DNA of 64,000 bases. It comes from an uncultured Hyphomicrobiales bacterium. GTDB lineage: Bacteria; Pseudomonadota; Alphaproteobacteria; Rhizobiales; TMED25. The stretch is from NCBI GenBank assembly GCA_905181735.1, contig CAJIYR010000004.1, positions 36,821-100,820 on the forward strand, in the 5' to 3' direction. The notes below the pieces were generated by a model that saw nothing but the letters and a program-made list of their open reading frames with translations, searched no databases and was not told the origin of the DNA. Within the stretch, counting starts at the first letter, position 1. Each line of letters begins with the position of its first letter. Both the position numbers and the translations under genes were made by a program. Shown here one piece after another: positions 28,392 through 38,845 of the stretch.

Positions 28392-29714
28392 TTATACTAC
28401 CTCTCCTGCCAGGCTATTAGTATTTGATGAAATTATTTTTATATTTATAATTTTACCAATAATTTCTTTTGGCCCATCAAAATGCACGGATTGTAAATAA
28501 GGCGATCTTCCAATAATTTGTTTTTTATCTTTACCAAGTCTATCGGCTAATACTTCCATAGTTCTTCCAACCATATTACCATTGAATAATCGTTGTTGAG
28601 ATTTTATGAGTTCTTGTACTTCATGGAGTCTTTCCATTTTTATTTCATTTGACAATTGATTGTCCATAGTTGCAGCGGGTGTCCCAGGTCTTTCTGAATA
28701 TGCAAAAGAGTAAGCTTGTGAATATTGAACGGTATCAATCAATTTATACGTATCTTTAAAATCTTTTTCTTCTTCACCAGGAAATCCAATGATAAAGTCA
28801 CTCGATATTGCTATATCAGGTCGTGCTTTTCTTACTTTTTCTATTATCTTTAAATAATCAGCACTTGTATGACCACGATTCATTGATTTTAATATTTTAT
28901 TTGATCCAGATTGTATTGGAAGATGTAGATAAGGCATTAATATATCGATGTCTTTGTGGGCAGATATCATTATATCATCAACATCCCTAGGATGGTTAGT
29001 AGTATACCTAAGTCTCTTTAAACCATTTAACTTCGCTAGTTTAAATAATAGTTCACCTAAGCTATATATTTTACCAGATGCATCTATCCCATGGTAAGCG
29101 TTTACATTTTGTCCAAGCAATGTAATTTCCTTAACCCCATCATCAATTAATATAATAGCTTCATTTATTATATCACTCACGGGCCTTGAATACTCGGATC
29201 CTCTTGTATAAGGCACAACACAGAATGTACAAAATTTGTCACATCCTTCTTGTATAGTTAAAAAAGCAGAAGATTTTCTTATTTTATTTTTTTGGTTAAT
29301 TAAATGATCAAATTTACTTTCAACTGGGAAGTCTGTATCTACTATTCTTTTATTGCTTTTTAGAGATTGAATTAGATTAGGAAGTTTATGATATGATTGA
29401 GGTCCAACTACAAGGTCTACAAACGGTGAGCGCCTTGTGATCTCTTTTCCTTCTGCTTGCGCAACACAACCAGAAACTATTAAAGTCTTCTTCTTTTTTG
29501 ACGTCTTATCTGATATTTTTTTGATACGCCCTATGTCTGAATATAATTTTTCAGCAGCTTTTTCTCTTATATGGCAAGTATTTAATAATACAGCATCGGA
29601 TTCTTGAAGATTTTTTGTTTCTTCAAAGCCTTCGTTTGAGAGTATTTCTAGCATACGATCAGTGTCATAAACATTCATCTGGCAGCCGTATGTTTTCGCG
29701 TATATTTTTTTCAT
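28392..29714 (-). CDS. miaB: tRNA-2-methylthio-N6-dimethylallyladenosine synthase
   Basis: Radical-SAM methylthiotransferase acting on A37 of tRNAs; 440 residues. The N-terminal UPF0004 domain ligates one Fe-S cluster through Cys11, Cys47 and Cys83; the radical-SAM cluster is bound by Cys158, Cys162 and Cys165 (CDKFCTFC). A TRAM domain follows at the C-terminus (about 375-440). All six cysteines are present. It sits between plsC and phoH. Confidence 0.97.
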   Translation of the reverse strand: MKKIYAKTYGCQMNVYDTDRMLEILSNEGFEETKNLQESDAVLLNTCHIREKAAEKLYSDIGRIKKISDKTSKKKKTLIVSGCVAQAEGKEITRRSPFVDLVVGPQSYHKLPNLIQSLKSNKRIVDTDFPVESKFDHLINQKNKIRKSSAFLTIQEGCDKFCTFCVVPYTRGSEYSRPVSDIINEAIILIDDGVKEITLLGQNVNAYHGIDASGKIYSLGELLFKLAKLNGLKRLRYTTNHPRDVDDIMISAHKDIDILMPYLHLPIQSGSNKILKSMNRGHTSADYLKIIEKVRKARPDIAISSDFIIGFPGEEEKDFKDTYKLIDTVQYSQAYSFAYSERPGTPAATMDNQLSNEIKMERLHEVQELIKSQQRLFNGNMVGRTMEVLADRLGKDKKQIIGRSPYLQSVHFDGPKEIIGKIINIKIISSNTNSLAGEVV

Positions 29715-29794
29715 AATTTAGAATATTCTATTATTGTTTATTTGTATTATATATATCTATTTTATAATAAATGCACTTATATTTGTTCGATCCG

Positions 29795-30586
29795 TCATTC
29801 TTGCGCTATGTTTCTTTCATATAGAGAGTCAATCATGCCAGATCGAACTTTAGCCTCACACTTAAATGCAATTTCTTTTCGAGACACAGTTTCTAAAAAA
29901 TTAATTGGTTCGTGAAATGTAACTTCAACATCAATGGGTCCAGATTTAATGATACCCCAAAGATGAGATGTGAGGTTCATATCTCCATACCAAGCAATAA
30001 TAGGCCTACTAGCTCTATCCATTGGAAGCCCATTTAATTTTGTATAGGCGATTGATACTGGTTGAATAGTATTGTAATTTTTAATATTTTTACCTGTATT
30101 ATATATTCCAAACAATGATGATTTAAATGGTAAGACAAGATTACCATTGCTTGATGTTCCTTCAGGAAATAATACAATTTTTTCATTATGTAATCTTTTA
30201 TTTATTTCACCAATAATGGATTTAAGTTGATTTGGTCTTTTCCTATTAACAAAGATTGTTTTTTGTAGTTTAGCCATGAGTGATATGAATGGCCATTTTG
30301 AAACTTCAACTTTTGCTATAAATGATAGTTCACCTAATGATCCTAGCAAAAATATATCAACCCACGATCCATGATTAGAGACAATTAATCCTGGTCTATC
30401 CATGAGTTGACCTCTAGTATTTATTTTAATATTTAATAAATTTAGTATTAATTTATGATATAATATTGGAAATCTTGATGAATACTCTAATTTTAATAAA
30501 TTTAATAGATACTGGAAAGGTAAAACGATCATAGTTGCAACTAATATTAATAAAGAGGTAAATACACTTCTTATGCTATTGATCAT
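29795..30586 (-). CDS. plsC: 1-acyl-sn-glycerol-3-phosphate acyltransferase
   Basis: Membrane-bound acyltransferase making phosphatidic acid. The 263-residue protein has an N-terminal hydrophobic helix (about 8-30), the catalytic HX4D motif at His72-Asp77 (NHGSWVD), a GELSFIAKVEV block and FPEGTS (140-145). It lies between the Fur-family gene and miaB, as in many alphaproteobacteria. Acyl specificity is not predictable. Confidence 0.92.
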   Translation of the reverse strand: MINSIRSVFTSLLILVATMIVLPFQYLLNLLKLEYSSRFPILYHKLILNLLNIKINTRGQLMDRPGLIVSNHGSWVDIFLLGSLGELSFIAKVEVSKWPFISLMAKLQKTIFVNRKRPNQLKSIIGEINKRLHNEKIVLFPEGTSSNGNLVLPFKSSLFGIYNTGKNIKNYNTIQPVSIAYTKLNGLPMDRASRPIIAWYGDMNLTSHLWGIIKSGPIDVEVTFHEPINFLETVSRKEIAFKCEAKVRSGMIDSLYERNIAQE

Positions 30587-30615
30587 TTTATTGTGTTTCT
30601 AAAAATAAATAAAAT

Positions 30616-31044
30616 TTAATATTTTTTATTTTTTATTTTAATCGCATATATCTCAAGACGATGATCAATAATATCAAATCCTAGTTGTTGAGCTATTTTT
30701 TTTTGTAATTTTTCTATTTCTTCACTTTGAAATTCAATAACGTCACCGGTATCTATATCAATTAGATGGTCATGATGACCTTCAGGCGTTTTTTCATAAC
30801 GTGACCTCCCATCTTTAAATTCATGCTTTTCAAGTATTCCAGCATCTTCAAATAATTTTACTGTCCTATATACCGTTGCCAATGAAATGTTTTTATCTAT
30901 TTTAGCAGATCTTTGGTATAATTCTTCAACGTCTGGATGATCTTTTGATGACGACAGTACTTTTGCTATTATTTTTCTTTGTTCAGTCATGCGCATACCG
31001 TTCTGCGCACACCTAAATTCAATTGTATTTTTTTCGCCCATCAT
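30616..31044 (-). CDS. Fur-family metal-responsive repressor (Fur/Mur)
   Basis: Winged-helix ferric-uptake-type regulator, 142 residues. The DNA-binding helix lies in NISLATVYRTVKLFEDAGIL (about 52-71), and the metal-binding loop has EGHHDHL (about 88-94). The C-terminal CxxC zinc pairs of E. coli Fur are missing, as in alphaproteobacterial Fur/Mur proteins, which often sense manganese while Irr handles iron. With irr at 11 kb, the organism has at least two members of this superfamily. Iron versus manganese cannot be settled here. Confidence 0.87.
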   Translation of the reverse strand: MMGEKNTIEFRCAQNGMRMTEQRKIIAKVLSSSKDHPDVEELYQRSAKIDKNISLATVYRTVKLFEDAGILEKHEFKDGRSRYEKTPEGHHDHLIDIDTGDVIEFQSEEIEKLQKKIAQQLGFDIIDHRLEIYAIKIKNKKY

Positions 31045-31112
31045 AAATTACACTTAATTAGTAATAAGTATTTAATCAATTATTTTAATATACCAAGAAT
31101 AATTACTTATTT

Positions 31113-31595
31113 CTATAGTTTTCGTTCATATAAATAGGCATCTGTTTTTTCACCGAACTGATCCGTGTAGTAATTTTTTCTTAAAGATTTTTTCTTAAAG
31201 TTATTTTTACTATAAAGATTTAAAGCTCTAAGGTTAGTATTTGAAACCTCTAAGGTTATGAATTTTACATTCAATTTTTTTAATCTATCTATGGCATCTA
31301 AAATAAGTTTGTGACAAATTCCTGACCCTTCGTAATTTTTTTCGACTGCAATAGTTATAATTTCAGATACATCTAGTACTTTTTGTATAACCATAAAAGC
31401 AATAATTTTCTTTTCTTTTTTTGCTACTAGGATGAGGTTTATATCATTTTTAATGAGTAACTTGATATAGTTTATTCCATATGGTTTAGGAAAGCGTGAC
31501 TCATGAATCTCTGATATTTTTTTTGAATCTTTATACTTTGCTTCACCGATTATTATAGACTCTTCAATATTTTTATTATAAAAATTGTTATTCAT
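31113..31595 (-). CDS. rimI: Ribosomal-protein-alanine acetyltransferase-like GNAT
   Basis: GNAT N-acetyltransferase next to tsaB, the normal place of RimI, which acetylates the N-terminus of S18. Acetyl-CoA-binding residues lie in EKNYEGSGICHKLI and the LEVSNTNLRALNLY block is characteristic. I chose the ATG at 31593-31595, which overlaps the tsaB stop in the same ATGAATAA pattern as phoH-ybeY; an in-frame ATG six codons upstream (31613) is also possible. Its glycine motif is GSG rather than the usual GxG/A run, a mild deviation. Confidence 0.82.
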   Translation of the reverse strand: MNNNFYNKNIEESIIIGEAKYKDSKKISEIHESRFPKPYGINYIKLLIKNDINLILVAKKEKKIIAFMVIQKVLDVSEIITIAVEKNYEGSGICHKLILDAIDRLKKLNVKFITLEVSNTNLRALNLYSKNNFKKKSLRKNYYTDQFGEKTDAYLYERKL

Positions 31596-32277
31596 TTTTA
31601 TATATCTTAACATTTTCAGGTACTTTTGCGTTTGGTTGCCTTATATATAATGGATCTACATTTGTATTATTTATTTCTAACTTTGAACCAATTTCTGCTA
31701 ATAAAAACTCTGGTATTTCAACATTGCTTTCTAGAAGAGCAGGTGAGTAATTGTTGCTTATACATAAGGTTAGGAAGGCTATATCTCTCTCTATAATATT
31801 TATTTGTTTATTTTTTATTTGTTTTTTTATAGATTCAAATGATTCAAGAATAATCTCTGTTTTTGAATTTTGGTTTATATTAAAATATTGAGTATAAAAA
31901 CTGTCATTTTTTGCATCAATTAATACCAATAACTCATTCGATATATTTTTTTTTATAGCTAGATTAGCAATTAATTCATGTGATGATATTGCGAAGTAAG
32001 GAATATCTAACGCTATTGAAAAACCTTTAGCAACTGCGAGCCCTATTCTGATATTGGTGTAATTACCCGGACCATTAATTGTAATAACTCTATCTATTTC
32101 ATTGATTTTATAAGTACTTTTAGAAAATAATTCTTCAATAGCCTCAAATATTATTTCACTGTTTCCATTATCCGACATCTTTTTAATAAATTTTTGATGT
32201 TTCTGAATTGATTTATCTGACTTCCATAAAGCTACGCAAGACTCTTTGGTCATCACATCTATTGATAATGTAAGCAT
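31588..32277 (-). CDS. tsaB: tRNA t6A biosynthesis protein TsaB
   Basis: Non-catalytic partner of TsaD in N6-threonylcarbamoyladenosine-37 synthesis. 229 residues with an ASKHA fold. The family motif GPGNYTNIRIGLAVAKG (about 70-86) corresponds to the usual GPGSFTGLRIGLA. It lies between the nfu gene and rimI, the standard alphaproteobacterial order. tsaD is not in this window. Confidence 0.92.
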   Translation of the reverse strand: MLTLSIDVMTKESCVALWKSDKSIQKHQKFIKKMSDNGNSEIIFEAIEELFSKSTYKINEIDRVITINGPGNYTNIRIGLAVAKGFSIALDIPYFAISSHELIANLAIKKNISNELLVLIDAKNDSFYTQYFNINQNSKTEIILESFESIKKQIKNKQINIIERDIAFLTLCISNNYSPALLESNVEIPEFLLAEIGSKLEINNTNVDPLYIRQPNAKVPENVKIYKNE

Positions 32278-32288
32278 GTTTCAATACT

Positions 32289-32849
32289 TTATAAAGCTTC
32301 AACTTCTTTAATTTCAGGTATATAATGCTTTAATAAATTTTCAATACCATTCTTAAGAGTCATTGTAGAACTTGGGCATCCTGCGCAAGCGCCTTGCATA
32401 TTTAAATACACAGTTCCGTTTTTATAGCCTTGAAATGTTATGTCCCCACCGTCTTGAGCTACAGCTGGTCTAACTCTAGTTTCAATTAGTTCTTTTATAG
32501 TCTTTACAATTCCAGAATCAACTTTATCAAAAAATTCTTCTGTTATATTTTTCGCTTTTTCGCTTTGCTCAATAACTATTGGATCATTTGATAAAAAGTG
32601 ATCCATTATTTCACCAAGTAGGATTGGTTTTAATTGATTCCATTCTTTATCAATTTTTGTAACGGCAATAAAATCACCAGAAAGAAAAACTCCTGATATT
32701 CCATTTATTTCTAATAATCGCTCTGCTAAAGGTGACTCTTTAGCATCTTCAATATTCCTATAATCACGGGTTTCATTTGGTAAAACATCACACCCTGGTA
32801 TAAATTTTAAAGTATTTGGGTTTGGTGTTGATACTGTTTCTATAAACAT
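32289..32849 (-). CDS. Nfu/NifU-type iron-sulfur cluster carrier
   Basis: Scaffold/carrier protein that passes Fe-S clusters to apo-targets. 186 residues: an N-terminal Nfu_N domain (about 3-88, TPNPNTLKF) and a C-terminal NifU domain (about 112-180) with AQDGGD (131-136) and the cluster-binding Cys155-x2-Cys158 (ACAGCPS). This is the common alphaproteobacterial two-domain form placed next to usp and trpS. Confidence 0.94.
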   Translation of the reverse strand: MFIETVSTPNPNTLKFIPGCDVLPNETRDYRNIEDAKESPLAERLLEINGISGVFLSGDFIAVTKIDKEWNQLKPILLGEIMDHFLSNDPIVIEQSEKAKNITEEFFDKVDSGIVKTIKELIETRVRPAVAQDGGDITFQGYKNGTVYLNMQGACAGCPSSTMTLKNGIENLLKHYIPEIKEVEAL

Positions 32850-32903
32850 TTTATTTATTTCCTTTGCCTGTATATATTATAGTATGCATTGTTATGATAA
32901 ATA

Positions 32904-33377
32904 TCAAGAGAGTTCGAGTATAGTTTTTTCAGATAGGTGTCCAGGTACTATAGTAATTGGTATCGGAAAGCTTCCAGATTTTGTACCTGTAAAACTTGAA
33001 ACTAAAGGTCCGGGATTATTAAGTTCAGTGCCAGCTGCAAGTACAAGGAGAGATATAGTTTTATCTTCCTTTATTAGACTTATAATTTCATTGTCAGCCT
33101 GACCATGACGTACTATTATTTCAGGTATTAGGCCGGTTTCTTGATTAACTAATAATGATAATTTTTCTAAAACCATATTAGCCTCAGCCTCAGCTTCTTT
33201 CTTCATTAACTTTCCGACACCTAGCCAATGATGAAAATCTGACGGATCCACAACTCTTAAAAGTGTTAATTTTCCATTGGCCCTCACAGCTCTTTGGCTT
33301 GCGTAGTTAACTGCTCTAAGGCATTCCGTAGTATCATCTACGACTACTAAAAATTTTCTAATTCTCATATTAACCAT
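32904..33377 (-). CDS. Universal stress protein (UspA family)
   Basis: Single Usp domain with a Rossmann-like fold. The frame is open to a TTG at 33401; I chose the ATG at 33375-33377 because an AGGA ribosome site lies at ideal spacing, giving 157 residues starting MVNMRIRKFLVVVDDT. The C-terminal ATP-binding pattern is only partly kept (LVLAAGTE then GSFPIPITIVPG), so nucleotide binding is uncertain. Neighbours trpS and nfu are conserved partners in alphaproteobacteria. Confidence 0.87.
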   Translation of the reverse strand: MVNMRIRKFLVVVDDTTECLRAVNYASQRAVRANGKLTLLRVVDPSDFHHWLGVGKLMKKEAEAEANMVLEKLSLLVNQETGLIPEIIVRHGQADNEIISLIKEDKTISLLVLAAGTELNNPGPLVSSFTGTKSGSFPIPITIVPGHLSEKTILELS

Positions 33378-33427
33378 GATCATCCTATAAAGATAATGCA
33401 ATAAAGTAATTTATATTATCATACTTT

Positions 33428-34441
33428 TTAGAAACCTATTATTTTTTTTGTTTCTTCTAAGATAGGCTTTGATATTGTAGAGGCTCTGTCTGCGCCGTCA
33501 CCTAGTATCTTATCTATGGCATCAACATCGTTCATCAGTCTTTTCATTTCTTTTCCAATAGGACATATTTTTGCAATCAATAGGTCTGTTAATTCTTTTT
33601 TAAAACCAGAAAATTGCATACCCCCAAAGCTTTGTAATACAGAATCTCTATCAGATGAACATAGCCCTGCATATATATCTATTAAATTTCGTAATTCATT
33701 TCGATTTTCTAAGCCTAAAGGTTCGCTTGGCAGAGAATCTGGATCTGTCTTTGCTTTTCTAATTTTTACTTGAATTGAATCCTCATTATCAATTAAGTTA
33801 ATACGAGATAAGTCTGAAGGATCGTTGCTGGACATTTTTTTGCTAGCATCCTTTAGAGACATCACTCTTGGAACAGGACCATTAATTAATGGTTCAGGTA
33901 TGTTAAAAAAATCTTTTTTGTATCCATTTTTAACAATCGTTTTACTAAAATCCATATTAAATTTTTTAGCAATATCTCTGGCTAACTCTATATGTTGTTT
34001 CTGATCTTCTCCAACAGGAACGTGCGTTGCATTGTAGGCTAATATATCTGCGGCCATTAATATTGGATATGTATATAATCCTACAGAGGCATTTTCTTTA
34101 TTTTTCCCAGCTTTTTCTTTAAACTGTGTCATTCTATTTAACCACCCAACTCGAGCTACACAGTTTAAAATCCATGCCATTTCCGAGTGAAAAGGCACTT
34201 TGCTTTGATTGAATATAATGTGTTCTTTATAATTTATTCCTGATGCTATAAATCCTGCAGTAATTTGTCTTATATTTGATTTTAATACATCAGGATCTTG
34301 CCAAGTTGTAATTGCATGTAGATCAACAACACAGTAGAGACACTCACTTGTTTCTTGTAGGGAAACAAATTTTACAATGGCCCCTAAATAGTTACCTAAA
34401 TGAAGGTTTCCAGTAGGTTGTATTCCAGAAAAAACTCGCAT
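33428..34441 (-). CDS. trpS: Tryptophanyl-tRNA synthetase
   Basis: Class I aminoacyl-tRNA synthetase that charges tRNA-Trp. The longest frame begins at a TTG, but the ATG at 34439-34441 gives the canonical start [11 protein letters not shown] and 337 residues. The HIGH-equivalent is HLGN (14-17), and the KMSKS loop is KMSS (202-205). It follows murJ with 41 nt between. Intact. Confidence 0.97.
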   Translation of the reverse strand: MRVFSGIQPTGNLHLGNYLGAIVKFVSLQETSECLYCVVDLHAITTWQDPDVLKSNIRQITAGFIASGINYKEHIIFNQSKVPFHSEMAWILNCVARVGWLNRMTQFKEKAGKNKENASVGLYTYPILMAADILAYNATHVPVGEDQKQHIELARDIAKKFNMDFSKTIVKNGYKKDFFNIPEPLINGPVPRVMSLKDASKKMSSNDPSDLSRINLIDNEDSIQVKIRKAKTDPDSLPSEPLGLENRNELRNLIDIYAGLCSSDRDSVLQSFGGMQFSGFKKELTDLLIAKICPIGKEMKRLMNDVDAIDKILGDGADRASTISKPILEETKKIIGF

Positions 34442-34482
34442 ATTAATATCCAATCCTTGTCAATATTTATAGTTTATATTTG

Positions 34483-36042
34483 TTATTTAGTTTTCCTAAA
34501 TTTTTTAGCAATTTCCTTTGTATTTAGAAGACCTGTCATATGTGCAGTTGCCCAATAAATTATAATACCCATCAATACATAAAATGATAAAATTAAGAAA
34601 CTATATAAATCAGAATAAAAATATTTTTCAATAACCAAAATATTTTTTTTAACGAAATATAAGAAACCAACCATTATTGAGCTACAAACTATTGCAAGTA
34701 GAAAGTTTATTTTAATTTTGTTATCAAATATAATATCTTTTGCTCGTGATATGGCTAATAATAGTAAGATAGTATTTGCCCAAGCTGATATACTTGTTGA
34801 TACAGCTATCCCAACAAATCCTATTTTTTTAAAAAGAATTATTGATAACATTATATTAATAATAGCACTTACTAATGCAAACCACATCGGAGTCAAAGTA
34901 TTTTCTTTAGCAAAAAAATTAGATTGAAGAATCTTTATTAAAATAAATGCTGGAAGCCCATAAGAAAAAGCAATTAGCGCATGAGATGTAGAAAGTGTAT
35001 CGGCAGATGTAAAATTCATACGCTCAAATAGCACGTGTATTATATCAAAAGATAAAACAATCATACCAAAAGCTGCTGGAATGGCCATCGTAAGAGCTAA
35101 TCCAAGGGCTCTGTTTTGTGTAAATGAAGCTTTTGTAAAATCTTTTATTTTATAATTTCTTGATAGCTCGGGTAATAATATTGTGCCAATTGTTATACCA
35201 ATGAGTGCCAATGGTAATTGATATATTCTATCAGCATAATATAGGTATGATATCGCTCCGTTCTCAAATGATGCAATAATCGATCCTATTAATAAATTTA
35301 TCTGCGTAATTCCACCTGCAATGACAGCTGGAAATCCGAGAAAAAGAAATTTTTTAACGCCAGGTGTTAGTTTTGGTATTTTTATGCTAGGTAAATACCC
35401 TGTTTTTTTACATATATAGACAATCAATAATAATTGGAGTAACCCGGATACGAATACTCCAGAGATTAGGTATTTTGCTGCTAGAGGTGTATTAGGAATA
35501 TTTATTTTTAATATGATAATCAAAAAAAGGATTAAGACCATATTTAAAACTATAGGCAGTGCAGCGGCAGCGGTAAATTTCTCAATAGAATTTAATATCC
35601 CAGAAATAAGGGCTATTAGTGACATGAATAATAAATAAGGAAAGGCTATTCTTGTTAAAGTTATTGTTAGATTTAATTTTTCTGGGTCTTCCATAAAACC
35701 AGGCGCTATCATATAAATTATATAAGGCATAAAAATTTCTGCAATGGTTGTTAATATCAACAAAAACCAAAACAATACACTTACAGTCTCCGAGGCAAAT
35801 TTTTTGGCATTTAATTTGCTTACAGTTAGTTTTCTTGAAAAAATCGGAATAAATGCCGCACTAAGTGCTCCCTCCGCAAACAATCTTCTAAATATATTTG
35901 GAAATTTAAATGCCATAAAGAAGGCGTCAGCTATAACCCCTGTTCCTAGTGTAGCTGCAATTAATATATCACGAAAAAAACCTAATAATCTGCTAATTAG
36001 AGTTACGCTTGCAATATTAAAACCACTTTTAATTATGTTCAT
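34483..36042 (-). CDS. murJ: Lipid II flippase MurJ
   Basis: Polytopic MOP-superfamily transporter that flips lipid II across the inner membrane for peptidoglycan synthesis. The 519 residues are almost wholly hydrophobic, with about 14 helices. Family signatures include the N-terminal TLISRLLGFFRDILIA (14-29), the LFAEGALSAAFIP region (54-66) and ALIGITIGTILLPELS. It follows glnD by 17 nt; glnD-murJ-trpS is a conserved order. Confidence 0.96.
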   Translation of the reverse strand: MNIIKSGFNIASVTLISRLLGFFRDILIAATLGTGVIADAFFMAFKFPNIFRRLFAEGALSAAFIPIFSRKLTVSKLNAKKFASETVSVLFWFLLILTTIAEIFMPYIIYMIAPGFMEDPEKLNLTITLTRIAFPYLLFMSLIALISGILNSIEKFTAAAALPIVLNMVLILFLIIILKINIPNTPLAAKYLISGVFVSGLLQLLLIVYICKKTGYLPSIKIPKLTPGVKKFLFLGFPAVIAGGITQINLLIGSIIASFENGAISYLYYADRIYQLPLALIGITIGTILLPELSRNYKIKDFTKASFTQNRALGLALTMAIPAAFGMIVLSFDIIHVLFERMNFTSADTLSTSHALIAFSYGLPAFILIKILQSNFFAKENTLTPMWFALVSAIINIMLSIILFKKIGFVGIAVSTSISAWANTILLLLAISRAKDIIFDNKIKINFLLAIVCSSIMVGFLYFVKKNILVIEKYFYSDLYSFLILSFYVLMGIIIYWATAHMTGLLNTKEIAKKFRKTK

Positions 36043-36059
36043 TTTTGATTATTCTGTCT

Positions 36060-38816
36060 TTATGCATTGTTTTCCTCAAGCATATTTCTAATCATATCTT
36101 CTATTCTTTTTCTTTTTTCTGCACTGCTAATTCTATATCCAAATAAGTCACATACATAAAAGACATCAATTGCTCTTTCGCCAAATGTTGCAATATGTGC
36201 TGATTTAATATTAATATTAGCTTTTTGCAGAACCTTTGTAATATCATAGAGTAATCCTGGTCTATCTCTTCCTTCTATTTCTATAACGGTCAAATGATTT
36301 GAAAGTTTGTTGGTTACAATAACATTTGTTTTTACATCAAAAGCTTCATATAATTTTGAAGTGTAATTTTTTTTAGCAATGCTGGTTTCTAGAGATAAAG
36401 CGCCTTTTAAACTTTTTTCTATTGTATTTGCTATTTTTTTTGCCCTTCTGTTCTCATCATTCTCTCCAAAATCTCTATTAATAAATATAGTATCAATTGC
36501 TAAGCCATCTGTAGTTGTTTCTATATGTGCATCAACTATATTTGCATCTGAAAGTGAACATGCGCCAGCTAAAGTAGATAGAAGATTGGGATAATCTGGA
36601 GCAATTAGGGTAATTTGTGTTGATGTATTACTCGGATTTGTTTTTGAAGAAATATTTATGGTAATTTGCTCGATATCAGCATTGGTAATTAAAGATGCAT
36701 GTTCTAATTGTATTTCTAAACTACTAGAAGTCCAATAAGATTCATTAAATCTTTTTATATATTGGTTTATTTTTCCTTTTCCCCAATTGTTTGTGCTCTT
36801 TATAAATAATTTTTTTGCAACTGAAACCTTCTCTTTTTGGTCTGTACGAGAATGCTTATTTTCATTTATTTTCATTTCTGTATGTTGATATAATGTTATT
36901 AGTAGTCCATTTTTCCAACCATTCCAAACAGTAGGACCGACAGCCATAATATCCGCAACTGTTAATGCCAATAAGTATCTAAGTTTTTCTGTAGTCCCAA
37001 CAATGCCTACGAAATCTGATATCGTTTTTGAATCATATAAATCTCTTTTTTGGGCCATATCGCTCATTACTAGATGGTTTCTTATAAGCCATGATACTAT
37101 ATCAGTCTCATTTTGATTCATTCCAAATCTCTTGCATATTTGATTTGCTACAACAGCACCCTTAATTGAGTGATCTTGTTTTCCACCTTTTGCTATGTCA
37201 TGTAAAAATGCCGCAACATATAATATTTTTAAATTATCTATTTTTTGTATTAAAGCATTAGATATTGGATGAGGATCTTTTAATTTATTATGTTTCATGT
37301 CAGAAACAAAACCAGTAGTTCTTAAAAGGTGTTCATCCACAGTATAGTGATGGTAAAGGTTGAATTGTGTCATACATACAATTTTTCCAAATTCTGGTAT
37401 AAATTTTCCAAGAACTCCAGTTTCATTCATTTGTCTGAGAATACTCTCAGGGTCTCTTGGAGAGGTTAATATCTCTAGAAACAACCCATTAGCTTCCTTA
37501 TTATTTATTAAATCTTTATTTATCAAGTAAAGGGATCGGGATATGTTCTGAACTAGCTCTGAACTTAACAAGACATTATGTGTATCCGCTATATGAAATA
37601 ATTTTATTAAATTGATAGGGTTATCTTTAAAAACTAGATCAGATTCAACCCGTAATCTATTCCTTTCTATTGAAAATCCATTTTTTAAATTTTTTGATTC
37701 TTTTCTTATATTAAGAGTTTCAAGCATTCTTTTAAATACGGGTTCTTTTTTTACAGAATTTTCTTCAAGTACTGAACAAACAATTCTAGTTAGATCGCCA
37801 ACTTCTTTAGCAATAAGAAAGTAATGTTTCATAAATCGTTCTACATGTTTTTGGCCAGGTCTTTCTGAGTAGCCAAGTCTAACGGCAAGTTGAGGTTGTC
37901 TGTCAAAAGATAATAACTCATCATCTCTATTCGCAATAAAATGTAGGTGACATCTGATGGCCCACAAAAAATCTTCTGCCTTCTCGAATCTTCTAAATTC
38001 ACTTCTGGTAAGAAGGCCTTTCTCTATAAGTTCTATTCTTTTATTTGGTCTGTATAAATATTTACCAATCCAAAATAAAGTGTGCAAGTCTCTTAACCCT
38101 CCCTTACTTTCTTTTATATTTGGCTCTATTAAGTATCTTGAAGAACCAAATACTTCATGCCGTTTATCTCTCTCAATTAATTTCATTTCTATAAATTCAT
38201 CTGCTGTTTTTGCTACAATTTCAGTATTAAATTTATCGATTAAATTATTAAATAGGTTGCTATCACCCCAAATAAAACGTGCCTCTAAGATTGAAGTTCT
38301 GATGGTAAAGTCAGATTTTGCATGACCTATTGATTGGTCAATATTCCTTGATGCATGTCCGATTTTAAATCCAAGATCCCACAGCATATACAATGTAAAT
38401 TCAATTACACTTTCCGCCCATGGTGTTAGCTTGTCTGGATATAAAAACAATAAATCAATATCAGAAAATGGCGCTAGAGTGCCTCTTCCATAACCGCCAA
38501 CAGCTATAAATGCAATACGCTCATTATTTGCAGAATTTTGTGATCTATTAACATTGAATATAGCAAAATCGCTAATTATTTTTATTATTTCATCTTGAAA
38601 AATAGAGAAACTCCGGGCACACTGAGTTCCGCTACCATGGTCAAAAAGTTTTTTTTCAGACTCTTTTTTTGATTTTAAAATAACATCTTTTAATAGAACT
38701 AAGACACTGTTTCTAAGTTCTTCTGATTTTATTTTTTTATTTTTTGTTATCTCTTTGATGCTTTCTCTTATGAGATTGTAATCAAATAAAATATCAATGT
38801 TATTTTTTTTTTTCAC
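36060..38816 (-). CDS. glnD: [Protein-PII] uridylyltransferase/uridylyl-removing enzyme
   Basis: Nitrogen sensor that uridylylates and deuridylylates PII proteins in response to glutamine. 918 residues, in the usual order: nucleotidyltransferase with GGYGRG (107-112) and metal-binding DID (119-121), the GlnD-specific helical region, an HD domain with His539-Asp540 (FLHDIAKGG), and two C-terminal ACT domains (about 725-800 and 845-915, GRDRPGLLYD). The frame begins at GTG (38814-38816); no upstream ATG is available. Confidence 0.97.
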   Translation of the reverse strand: MKKKNNIDILFDYNLIRESIKEITKNKKIKSEELRNSVLVLLKDVILKSKKESEKKLFDHGSGTQCARSFSIFQDEIIKIISDFAIFNVNRSQNSANNERIAFIAVGGYGRGTLAPFSDIDLLFLYPDKLTPWAESVIEFTLYMLWDLGFKIGHASRNIDQSIGHAKSDFTIRTSILEARFIWGDSNLFNNLIDKFNTEIVAKTADEFIEMKLIERDKRHEVFGSSRYLIEPNIKESKGGLRDLHTLFWIGKYLYRPNKRIELIEKGLLTRSEFRRFEKAEDFLWAIRCHLHFIANRDDELLSFDRQPQLAVRLGYSERPGQKHVERFMKHYFLIAKEVGDLTRIVCSVLEENSVKKEPVFKRMLETLNIRKESKNLKNGFSIERNRLRVESDLVFKDNPINLIKLFHIADTHNVLLSSELVQNISRSLYLINKDLINNKEANGLFLEILTSPRDPESILRQMNETGVLGKFIPEFGKIVCMTQFNLYHHYTVDEHLLRTTGFVSDMKHNKLKDPHPISNALIQKIDNLKILYVAAFLHDIAKGGKQDHSIKGAVVANQICKRFGMNQNETDIVSWLIRNHLVMSDMAQKRDLYDSKTISDFVGIVGTTEKLRYLLALTVADIMAVGPTVWNGWKNGLLITLYQHTEMKINENKHSRTDQKEKVSVAKKLFIKSTNNWGKGKINQYIKRFNESYWTSSSLEIQLEHASLITNADIEQITINISSKTNPSNTSTQITLIAPDYPNLLSTLAGACSLSDANIVDAHIETTTDGLAIDTIFINRDFGENDENRRAKKIANTIEKSLKGALSLETSIAKKNYTSKLYEAFDVKTNVIVTNKLSNHLTVIEIEGRDRPGLLYDITKVLQKANINIKSAHIATFGERAIDVFYVCDLFGYRISSAEKRKRIEDMIRNMLEENNA

Positions 38817-38845
38817 TGTACTTACTAATTTAAAATTGCATTAGG

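Noticed and set aside
29760..29800. tRNA-like TTCGATCC word between miaB and plsC
   Set aside because: No cloverleaf partner arms can be drawn; only an isolated T-loop-like word.
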